A stretch of 6,493 bases of DNA from JAICLL01 sp035252155 (GCA_035252155.1 DATFDL010000286.1:1-6493); one strand, 5' to 3'; shown: positions 1 to 4,992, counted from the first letter of the stretch. The notes: generated by a model not told the origin, from the sequence alone. Translations and numbers: made by a program.

Positions 1-2
1 GG

Positions 3-734
3 AAAGGCGTCGATGTGCTGATTGTGCCGGTGCGCGTGCAGGGCGAGGGCGCGGCCCAAGAGATCGCCGCGGCCGTCGAGCGGGTCAACCGTTTGGCCGA
101 GCCGGTCGACTGCCTGGTAGTGGGCCGCGGCGGCGGCAGCCTGGAAGATCTTTGGGCTTTTAATGAGGAAATCGTCGTGAGGGCGATTTACGCCTCGCGC
201 ATCCCGGTGGTCTCGGCGGTCGGGCATGAAATCGACGTCACACTGTCCGACCTCGTGGCCGACGTCCGCGCGCTCACGCCCAGCGAAGCGGCCGAGCTGG
301 TGGCGCCGGCCGCCGACGAAATCGGCGCTGCCCTGCGCGGCCAGCGGCAGCGGCTCTTGGTGGCCTTGCGCCGCCGGGCCGCCTTGGTGCGCACGCGGTT
401 GGATTCGATCGCCGGACGGCGGCCGTTTCGCAAGCCGTTCGACCTGGTTCACGACATCGCCCGTCGGCTCGACGAGCTTTCGTCGCGAAGCAATCGCGCG
501 TTGCGGCAGCGACTGTTGGCCGCTCGCCGCCAGACTGACGGCATGGCGACTCATCTGGAGTCGCTCAGCCCCTTGGCCGTCTTGGGCCGCGGCTACAGTC
601 TGACGCAGCGGTTGAGCGACGGGCTCGTGGTGCGCGATGCGGCGAGGTTATCGCCTGGCGATCTCTTAACCACCCGTTTTTCCCGCGGCCGGGCCGTCAG
701 CCGCGTGGAGCAGGTGGAAGAAGACGAGGGCTAA
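3..734 (+). CDS. xseA: Exodeoxyribonuclease VII large subunit, 3' part (5' end outside window)
   Basis: This is the catalytic subunit of exonuclease VII, a cytoplasmic nuclease that degrades single-stranded DNA from both ends in repair and recombination. The frame is open to the left edge, so about 243 C-terminal residues are present of a usual 400-450; the N-terminal OB-fold is missing. The catalytic-domain motifs GRGGGSLEDLWAFNEE and PVVSAVGHEID are near-perfect. Counting from the GTG at position 15, R38, H71 and D74 have the same spacing as the E. coli residues R205, H238 and D241 that I recall as important for activity. A long Arg/Leu-rich helical region (about residues 95-180) matches the family's coiled-coil arm, and the C-terminal motif SPLAVLGRGYSLTQ is conserved. 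The GTG at 15 is an internal codon, not the start. The small subunit gene xseB, often next in line, does not follow; the next gene is convergent. Confidence 0.96.
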   Translation, partial: KGVDVLIVPVRVQGEGAAQEIAAAVERVNRLAEPVDCLVVGRGGGSLEDLWAFNEEIVVRAIYASRIPVVSAVGHEIDVTLSDLVADVRALTPSEAAELVAPAADEIGAALRGQRQRLLVALRRRAALVRTRLDSIAGRRPFRKPFDLVHDIARRLDELSSRSNRALRQRLLAARRQTDGMATHLESLSPLAVLGRGYSLTQRLSDGLVVRDAARLSPGDLLTTRFSRGRAVSRVEQVEEDEG

Positions 735-837
735 CGCTTATTCGCGTCGTGTTTCTCTCGACTTCCAAAAATCCGCTTGGCTGATCGGTTCAGAATATTC
801 TCCGCTGGCCACCGCCGAATATTCGTTTTGCCATAGA

Positions 838-1386
838 TTATCCAGCGCCAGGCGAGCGATAGGGATTATCGGAATTATTGAGCTCGAGCGGGCCGCCGGT
901 GTCGTTCGCTTGGTCCTGTTTCTTCGACCAGGAGCGCGTGAGCAAGGCAAGCCCCAACAAGCATAAGCCGATCGCTAATGGGAATGCGATGTAGTGCAAG
1001 ACGTAATAGCGGTTTCGCGTCTCGTCAGCCGCCGGCTCGGTGAACGCCGCGGAATGTGGCAAATATCCGGTCATCGTCTCTACCATGACGGAGAAAGTTA
1101 GAGCGAGCGCGAGAAGCATGGCTCCGATCGCCGATTTCGGTCGCCATAGAATCGAAGCGAAGCCGGCCGGGATCACGGCGATTGCCAACAGCCATGACAA
1201 AACCATTGCGCCATGACCCAACCAGCCGTGCAAGACGCGACTGGCATTATGGTTGGCAAGAGCGAACAGGCCGATCGCGATTTCGAGACCGGCAAGCACC
1301 GCGATCAGCATCGCGGTCCACCAAATAGCACGCCAAACACTCGTCGGATGGCGAGAGAACCCGACGAAGGTGACGAAAAAGATCAT
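838..1386 (-). CDS. Four-helix membrane protein of unknown function with C-terminal NPYRSP motif
   Basis: I do not recognise this 182-residue protein. Four hydrophobic segments are visible at about residues 22-44, 55-80, 85-106 and 129-150, followed by a polar tail of about 30 residues, so it should sit in the cytoplasmic membrane. Histidines lie in or near the helices (H54, H58, H111, H131), which would be compatible with a cytochrome b-like haem or metal site, but I see no diagnostic motif. The tail ends in DNPYRSPGAG; short NPY-x-[SA]-P motifs are, from memory, frequent in planctomycete membrane proteins. The ATG at 1384-1386 has no good Shine-Dalgarno sequence. The gene lies 67 nt downstream of imuB on the same strand and could be read from the imuA promoter, but nothing ties its function to DNA repair. 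The coding call rests on the coherent helix pattern. Confidence 0.72.
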   Translation of the reverse strand: MIFFVTFVGFSRHPTSVWRAIWWTAMLIAVLAGLEIAIGLFALANHNASRVLHGWLGHGAMVLSWLLAIAVIPAGFASILWRPKSAIGAMLLALALTFSVMVETMTGYLPHSAAFTEPAADETRNRYYVLHYIAFPLAIGLCLLGLALLTRSWSKKQDQANDTGGPLELNNSDNPYRSPGAG

Positions 1387-1433
1387 GACCGCAGTCTATA
1401 ACTGCTGTCCGCACAACGAAAGGGCGTTTCTTT

Positions 1434-1451
1434 CGCGGAGCGAAAGGCGAC
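1434..1451. repeat. Half copy of family 1 repeat at the imuB stop codon
   Basis: CGCGGAGCGAAAGGCGAC matches the right arm of the 2613-2664 palindrome over all 18 bases. It ends 2 nt before the imuB stop codon complement at 1454. With flanking bases it folds into CTTTCG-CGGAG-CGAAAG (1430-1446), but it has no U-tract, so I do not call it a terminator. Confidence 0.7.
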
Positions 1452-1453
1452 TT

Positions 1454-3046
1454 TCACTCAAACACGCCGTGCAAGAACCAGCGGCCGTCGCTGAGCTGGC
1501 GGAAGAGCCAGAACCAACGGCCGGCGGTGGTCTCGACACGGTAATAGTCGCGCCGCGCACTGCGGCCGCGCCACCAGCCGGTGTGAATTCGCTCCGGCCC
1601 CCAAACGCGATGAATGCGATGCTCCTCGCCCGCGTGAAAAAACGCCAAGGGCGGACCGTCGGGCACGACCGACATCACCCGTAGCGGCCCCGGCTGACTC
1701 GCCAACGACAGCGGACGCGAGAGGCATCCATCCACGAAGCCGCCGACAGTTTGTCGATCGCCTTGGTCCGTCGTGCGGCGCCGCTTCTTCGACCGCGCGG
1801 GCTTGATCGAACGCGTGACGCCGCCGATTAGGGCTTCGTAGCGCCAGGCAAATTCGGGCTGGGCTTCGGGCAAGAGCCGCGGCCGGGCCACCGCCGCGCG
1901 GCCCAAGCGATTGCTCAGCCGGTCGATCAGCAAAGCCAACTGCCGCGAGCTGTTCTCCGCCGACGCATTCTGTAGGGAACGGACTCCGTGCCGTTCCGTA
2001 TCACCAAACAGCTCTTGCTGATGTTCGGCCAGCGGCGCCGTCGCGGTGACCGCCAGTGAGAGCGAGGCGATGGGTTCCGAGATTTTTTGCCCGGCCGACT
2101 CCAATCGCATCCAGATCAACTCGCCCAAGTGCCGCGGCGAAGCGCTGGGGCGAAACAGATCGATGGAGAGGTCGACGGCTCGGCCGGTGTGGCCGCGCAA
2201 GTGGCACTGGAGCGCTTGGGCGCCTTGCCGCCGCGGCGACAACTGGCTGACAAGCTGCTCAAGCTGTTGGTCTAAGGCCCAGCGCAACATTTCGGGCCGA
2301 TCGGTCGGCGACTCGAAAGTCCACTCAGCCCGCGCCGCGGGAGGCGGATGATCGACGGGAATGACTTCGGCCACCTCGCCCGTGGCCTGATCGAGCCGCA
2401 GCAACAGCTCGGGGGCAAACCGCGCCGCCAGGCTGGCCCGCGGAAAGGCGAACAATTGGCCGATGCATCGCAGCCCCAACTCGCGGAGGGTCCGCACGCA
2501 GTCGGCCGATACGCGCAGCGCTTCGACCGGCAACGGCGCCAAGGCCGGCGTGTTCTTGCCCGGCGGAACGACCAGGACGAGGGCTTCGCCATCTAAATAG
2601 CTGTGCGCCATTGTCGCCTTTCGCTCCGCGAAAGTAGCGCTACTCTCGCGGAGCGAAAGGCGACCAGGGGGATCGTCCGTCATGGCATGCGCCAAGGCCC
2701 AGGCCGCGCCGATGGTGTCGGCCAGGGCGATGCGGACTTGCCAGCCGCGGCGAAGAAACTCTCGCCGCACGTGCTCGGCCAGCGCCGTTTCGCCATGAAA
2801 GAGCGAGGCCAGGCCGGTGACGTCCAGCAACAGGCACTCCGGCGGCTCGGCGGCCTCGACGCCCACCGCCGGGCTGAACTGCTCGCACCAGGCCGCCAAC
2901 TGCTGGAGCGCCTCGCGGTCGCTCAGCTCAAGCTCGCGCTCGGCGGTGTGGCGCGACCGACCGTGTTGATTCGTGCGGCTTTGGCTCTGCTCGCGGCGCT
3001 GTCGCGACCAATCGATCAGCCACACGCACAAAACCCGTTTCATCAT
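1454..3046 (-). CDS. imuB: ImuB, inactive Y-family DNA polymerase-like mutasome subunit
   Basis: ImuB is the scaffold of the SOS mutasome: it bridges the beta clamp, ImuA and the error-prone polymerase DnaE2 in damage-induced mutagenesis. Seen in the 530 residues: N-terminal strand RVLCVWLIDW; palm segment ECLLLDVTGLASLFHGE (70-86); ALADTIGAAWALAHA (107-121); a helix-hairpin-helix-like segment (186-222); a clamp-binding-type motif QQELFG (343-348); and the ImuB C-terminal domain with VVPDGPP, WGPERIHTGWW, RRDYYRVET and GRWFLHG. The SxDE catalytic motif of active Y-family polymerases is absent, as expected for ImuB. Oddities: only about 25 polar residues link the first strand to DREALQQLAAWCEQFSP, shorter than I expect, and two different genomic repeats are translated in frame at 128-145 and 349-361. 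The start is supported by GGAG upstream and by the conserved MKRVLCVWL; it lies within imuA. No dnaE2 follows. Confidence 0.93.
   Translation of the reverse strand: MMKRVLCVWLIDWSRQRREQSQSRTNQHGRSRHTAERELELSDREALQQLAAWCEQFSPAVGVEAAEPPECLLLDVTGLASLFHGETALAEHVRREFLRRGWQVRIALADTIGAAWALAHAMTDDPPGRLSLRESSATFAERKATMAHSYLDGEALVLVVPPGKNTPALAPLPVEALRVSADCVRTLRELGLRCIGQLFAFPRASLAARFAPELLLRLDQATGEVAEVIPVDHPPPAARAEWTFESPTDRPEMLRWALDQQLEQLVSQLSPRRQGAQALQCHLRGHTGRAVDLSIDLFRPSASPRHLGELIWMRLESAGQKISEPIASLSLAVTATAPLAEHQQELFGDTERHGVRSLQNASAENSSRQLALLIDRLSNRLGRAAVARPRLLPEAQPEFAWRYEALIGGVTRSIKPARSKKRRRTTDQGDRQTVGGFVDGCLSRPLSLASQPGPLRVMSVVPDGPPLAFFHAGEEHRIHRVWGPERIHTGWWRGRSARRDYYRVETTAGRWFWLFRQLSDGRWFLHGVFE
1971..1998. 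repeat. Family 2 repeat (TGTAGGGAACGG...CCGTTCCG) inside imuB
   Basis: The core 1975-1998 matches the left arm at 3947-3970 in 23 of 24 bases and the copy at 6439-6462 in 23 of 24. It is itself a hairpin: GGAACGG, an 8-nt loop and CCGTTCC. ImuB reads it in frame as DTERHGVRSLQNA (349-361), immediately after the clamp-binding motif. Confidence 0.85.
2613..2664. repeat. 52-nt near-perfect palindromic repeat (family 1) inside imuB
   Basis: The arms GTCGCCTTTCGCTCCGCG (2613-2630) and its exact complement (2647-2664) flank a further palindromic centre with AGTAGCGCTACT. In all, 25 of 26 base pairs match; the one mismatch is A2632 against C2645. It is read through as residues 128-145 of ImuB (GRLSLRESSATFAERKAT). 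A half copy at 1434-1451 shows it is a family. No transposase is linked, so it resembles a REP or MITE-like element. Confidence 0.85.
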
Positions 3047-3779
3047 CGATCTCCAGTTCCAACCGTCGGCCCGCGATCTGTTCAGTCAGCGAGCCGCGTG
3101 CCCGCAGCAGCTCGACGCGCACGCGCCGCAACGTCACCGTCTCGCTGGCGTTGTGGCGAAGGCGTCTCGCCTGCAACGGGCTATCTGAGACGTTGGCAGC
3201 CGCGACGGCTGCACCACCATGCTCGCCCGCCAGCGGTTCGACCAGCAGCCGCGCCTCGGCCCAGCAAGGCTCGTCGCGAACCGAAGCGGGCCGGACCAAC
3301 AGGCCCAGCCCTCCACTGGTTTCGGCCGCCAACTGCAACCGCCGCCCCGCGGCCTGGTTCAGCCGCCGCGTCGAGCAGAGCACCGCCCCCACGCCGGCCG
3401 AGCGCAGCGCCTGGTCGAGCGCCCAGCTTTCGTCACGAGCATTGCCGGCATGCACCACGATCAGCTCCTCCGGCTCGAGGCCCGCCCGCGCCGCGGCGGG
3501 AGGATAAAACGTCCTCTCGCCATCGACCACCACGAGCGGACCATGTTCGCGGCAGGCTTCGCGCGCGGCGGTCAGCGCCAGCCACAAAGCCCCGCTGCCC
3601 GACGCCGCGGCCAGCCACTCGACCAGCGTGCCGCGCCCCAGGCCGCCTTCGGGCAGCAGCCGATCGAGCTCCGGGCAGCCTGTCGAGGTGCGCCGCCCGG
3701 CATGAGGCCGCCGCGCGCCCTCGCAACGGCGGAGGGCTTGTTGCAGTTGAGCGACGATCTGGCTGCGCGGGGACGACAT
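2928..3779 (-). CDS. imuA: ImuA, RecA-like mutasome accessory protein
   Basis: ImuA is a RecA/SulA-related protein that acts with ImuB and DnaE2 in damage-induced mutagenesis. The 283 residues show the family order: a CPELDRLLPEGGLGRGTLVEW entry region (35-55), a degenerate P-loop ASGSGALW (59-66) without the GKT lysine, a Walker B-like strand PLVVVDGERTFYPPAAA (81-97), ALDQALRSAGVGAVL (120-134), RRLQLAAETSGGLGLLVRP (146-164) and PCWAEARLLVEPL (171-183). A linker at about 184-216 carries strong DNA hairpins and is probably a repeat insertion. The last 40 residues overlap imuB in another frame: DDETGFVRV is encoded by the same bases as the conserved ImuB start. The ATG at 3777-3779 is chosen because the protein then has a normal ImuA N-terminus; the nearest purine stretch (GAGAGG) is 11 nt upstream, so the ribosome binding site is weak. 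A promoter and tandem operator-like boxes lie just upstream. Confidence 0.92.
   Translation of the reverse strand: MSSPRSQIVAQLQQALRRCEGARRPHAGRRTSTGCPELDRLLPEGGLGRGTLVEWLAAASGSGALWLALTAAREACREHGPLVVVDGERTFYPPAAARAGLEPEELIVVHAGNARDESWALDQALRSAGVGAVLCSTRRLNQAAGRRLQLAAETSGGLGLLVRPASVRDEPCWAEARLLVEPLAGEHGGAAVAAANVSDSPLQARRLRHNASETVTLRRVRVELLRARGSLTEQIAGRRLELEIDDETGFVRVADRLVATAPRAEPKPHESTRSVAPHRRARA
3163..3212. repeat. Double-hairpin segment inside imuA, possible further repeat family
   Basis: Two hairpins are adjacent: CGTCTC (3163-3168) pairs with GAGACG (3187-3192), and GCAGCCG (3196-3202) pairs with CGGCTGC (3206-3212) across a 3-nt loop. The segment encodes a linker of ImuA (about residues 190-206) that lies between conserved blocks. 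There is no second copy in the window, so its status as a dispersed repeat is inferred from its form and its place in a variable linker. Confidence 0.45.
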
Positions 3780-3799
3780 TGGCGGGCAAGCCTCTCGAA

Positions 3800-3825
3800 A
3801 GTGCTAGCATGCAGAGTGCTAGCAT
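3800..3825. promoter_or_regulatory. Tandem AGTGCTAGCAT boxes, candidate operator of imuA-imuB
   Basis: The 11-mer AGTGCTAGCAT occurs twice (3800-3810 and 3815-3825), repeated with a 15-nt period. Each copy contains the perfect palindrome TGCTAGCA (3802-3809 and 3817-3824). The pair lies between the candidate -10 and the imuA start, where a repressor would block transcription. Because imuAB operons are commonly LexA-controlled, a LexA or other SOS repressor is the natural candidate. The motif does not match the LexA boxes I know from E. coli, Bacillus or alphaproteobacteria. Confidence 0.5.
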
Positions 3826-3826
3826 A

Positions 3827-3855
3827 TATGTACATGCGTATCGTATTCCTGTCAA
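3827..3855 (-). promoter_or_regulatory. Candidate sigma-70-type promoter of imuA-imuB
   Basis: On the - strand a perfect -35 TTGACA (3850-3855) is followed after 17 nt by TACATA (3827-3832), a weak -10. It lies about 50 nt upstream of the imuA ATG and points into the operon. The poor -10 would fit a tightly controlled SOS-type promoter; the assignment is inference from spacing and position. Confidence 0.5.
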
Positions 3856-3890
3856 GAGAGATTTGGGGGGGCGGCGAGCGGGTCATCGCC

Positions 3891-3918
3891 TTGTTGCGAC
3901 GGACCACTGTCGTAAAAT
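3891..3918 (+). promoter_or_regulatory. Weak candidate promoter for the rhodanese gene
   Basis: TTGTTG (3891-3896) and TAAAAT (3913-3918) are separated by 16 nt and point toward the rhodanese gene, with the family 2 element lying in the implied 5' leader. The -35 is only a partial match. The remaining bases of the 3856-3946 stretch show nothing else I can support. Confidence 0.3.
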
Positions 3919-3946
3919 GGCCGCTTCCCGTTTGTGGCGCTCTCTG

Positions 3947-4034
3947 GGGAACGTACTCCGTGCCGTTCCGGTGAGAGGGGCGGCGCGGGGCCGAATCGCA
4001 ATCCACGGAACGCCACGGAGGGCGTTCCCTACAG
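3947..4034. repeat. Complete family 2 element: about 85-nt inverted-repeat unit upstream of the rhodanese gene
   Basis: Left arm 3947-3970 and right arm 4006-4029 are inverted repeats matching at 21 of 24 positions, followed by CTACAG, the complement of the CTGTAG border at other copies. The 35-nt middle (3971-4005, with CCGAATCGCA) is shared with the copy at the right end of the window (from 6462). The layout, terminal inverted repeats around a short non-coding core, is that of a small non-autonomous mobile element. It ends 22 nt before the rhodanese start codon. Confidence 0.8.
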
Positions 4035-4055
4035 ACGCACAGCGAACGATCACCT

Positions 4056-4391
4056 ATGCCCGAACTTCCGCTCGAAATCTCGTGTCAGTCTGTCCAAGCG
4101 AAGCTCGATTCGGGCGACGGCTTTTTCTTGCTCGATTGTCGTGAGACCGACGAGCACGCCGTAGCCCGGATCGCCGGCGCTCGGCTGTTGCCGATGAGCG
4201 AAATCCAAGCACGGCAAGACGAGTTGGCGTCGGATCGCGATCGCGAGATCGTGGTCTATTGTCATCACGGCGGCCGCAGCCTGCAGGTGGCGCGGTGGCT
4301 GCGGCAACAAGGCTTTGCCCAGGCCCGAAGCATGGCCGGCGGCATCGATCGCTGGTCTCTGGAAATCGATGCTGCAGTGCCGCGATATTAG
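4056..4391 (+). CDS. Single-domain rhodanese-like sulfurtransferase
   Basis: This 111-residue protein is one complete rhodanese domain of GlpE/PspE type, a cytoplasmic enzyme class that carries sulfur as a cysteine persulfide. The active-site loop is visible as C69-H-H-G-G-R74 in the strand-loop-helix context IVVYCHHGGRS, a CX4R loop of the six-residue sulfurtransferase length. The LLDCRETDEHAVARIAGARLLPMSEI segment (25-50, first conserved block) and MAGGIDRWSLEID (93-105) are typical. Length is normal for the class. There is no signal peptide. The start codon has no clear Shine-Dalgarno sequence, but the next conserved block leaves no room for a later start. It is divergent from imuA and followed 60 nt later by a tRNA gene with its own promoter, so it appears monocistronic. 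The physiological sulfur acceptor cannot be told from sequence. Confidence 0.93.
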   Translation: MPELPLEISCQSVQAKLDSGDGFFLLDCRETDEHAVARIAGARLLPMSEIQARQDELASDRDREIVVYCHHGGRSLQVARWLRQQGFAQARSMAGGIDRWSLEIDAAVPRY

Positions 4392-4410
4392 CGCCGCGAT
4401 AGGAGCAGCC

Positions 4411-4439
4411 TTGAAAGCCCGGCCTCCGCGGCCTATAAA
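4411..4439 (+). promoter_or_regulatory. Promoter of tRNA-Leu
   Basis: TTGAAA (4411-4416), a 17-nt spacer, then TATAAA (4434-4439) is a near-consensus sigma-70 promoter. Transcription would begin around 4446, a few nucleotides before the mature tRNA 5' end at 4452. Confidence 0.8.
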
Positions 4440-4451
4440 AAGGTAGCGAAG

Positions 4452-4535
4452 GCCCACGTGGCGGAATTGGCAGACGCGCTAGATTCAGGGTCTAGTGCCA
4501 GCAATGGCGTACAGGTTCAAGTCCTGTCGTGGGCA
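4452..4535 (+). tRNA. tRNA-Leu, anticodon CAG
   Basis: The class II cloverleaf is complete. The acceptor stem GCCCACG (4452-4458) pairs with CGTGGGC (4528-4534), with discriminator A4535. The anticodon stem CTAGA/TCTAG closes loop TTCAGGG, giving anticodon CAG at 4486-4488, which reads CUG. The long variable arm GCCA-GCAA-TGGC is leucine-type, and the T arm ACAGG-TTCAAGT-CCTGT is intact. CCA is not encoded (CTG follows), so it must be added after transcription. The gene sits between its own promoter and a strong terminator. Confidence 0.97.
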
Positions 4536-4544
4536 CTGAGGCGT

Positions 4545-4577
4545 AAGGGTTCAGGAGGAATGGCCTGAACCCTTTTT
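4545..4577 (+). terminator. Rho-independent terminator after tRNA-Leu
   Basis: AAGGGTTCAGG (4545-4555) pairs perfectly with CCTGAACCCTT (4564-4574) across an 8-nt loop, and five T residues (4573-4577) follow. It is 9 nt after the tRNA and 28 nt before the next start codon. Confidence 0.9.
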
Positions 4578-4605
4578 CGTTGATCGGACGGCCTAGGGGA
4601 CAGCA

Positions 4606-4992
4606 TTGAACGACCTGCCCGACGATGTTCGGCGTTTTTTGGCGGCCAATATTGGTTCGGTCGCGCAGCTCGAAGTGCTGCTCTTGCTGCGCTGCGGCCG
4701 CGATCGCGCCTGGAGCGCCGCCGAAGTGAGCCGTGCGCTCTATACTGCTCCCGAAATGATGGAAGTCCAACTGGCCGACCTCCAATCCAAGGCACTGCTC
4801 GAAGTCGCCAACGCCTCAGAGCGGCACTATCGATACGCTCCTCAAATCGAGGGAGTTGATGACGTCATCGGCCGGCTGGCCGATCTTTATAAGCAGCGGC
4901 GCGTCGCGGTGATTTCTTGGATGTACGCCGAGCCGGTCGATAAAGCTCAACGCTTCGCCGACGCCTTCCGCATCCGCAAAGAGGGGCAATGA
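4606..4992 (+). CDS. Small winged-helix-like protein, first gene of a three-gene cassette
   Basis: This soluble protein of 128 residues has no family name I am certain of. Residues 16-80 look like a winged helix: a helix VAQLEVLLLLRCGRDR, then WSAAEVSRALYTAPEMMEVQLADLQSKALLEV with the spacing of a DNA-binding helix-turn-helix, then a wing-like RHYRYAP. The remainder (84-125) is predicted helical and could mediate dimers or contact the membrane partners. The start is TTG at 4606, supported by AGGGGA 5 nt upstream; no ATG offers a complete domain. Its stop overlaps the next start as ATGA, so the cassette should be translationally coupled. The combination of such a protein with two small membrane proteins of DUF5985 type is one I recall from proteobacteria as well. 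Regulation of, or signalling through, the membrane partners is a guess. Confidence 0.8.
   Translation: MNDLPDDVRRFLAANIGSVAQLEVLLLLRCGRDRAWSAAEVSRALYTAPEMMEVQLADLQSKALLEVANASERHYRYAPQIEGVDDVIGRLADLYKQRRVAVISWMYAEPVDKAQRFADAFRIRKEGQ

Noticed and set aside
15..734. xseA beginning at the GTG at position 15
   Set aside because: The frame is open to position 3, and the sequence at the GTG falls in the middle of the catalytic domain; the true start lies outside the window.
793..824. Two GAATATTC palindromes 16 nt apart after xseA, as a possible bidirectional terminator
   Set aside because: The stem would be only 8 AT-rich pairs with a long loop, and only four T residues lie near it on the + strand. 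Nothing else supports a terminator in the 735-837 gap.
1253..1684. + strand open frames opposite the membrane protein and the end of imuB
   Set aside because: They show no recognisable domain or ribosome binding site, and cross the boundary between two well-supported - strand genes.
3163..3212. CRISPR array or other regularly spaced array
   Set aside because: The hairpins here and elsewhere are single or few copies at irregular distances, without unique spacers between identical repeats.
2603..4144. Very long + strand open frame (513 codons) opposite imuA and imuB
   Set aside because: It is antisense to two strongly recognisable proteins, is rich in Arg, Ala and Pro as expected of a high-GC shadow frame, shows no domain, and runs through the family 1 and family 2 repeats.
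4452..4605. tRNA-Leu as the attachment site of an integrated island
   Set aside because: There is no integrase gene and no repeated tRNA 3' end in the window, and the downstream genes have the same base composition as the rest.
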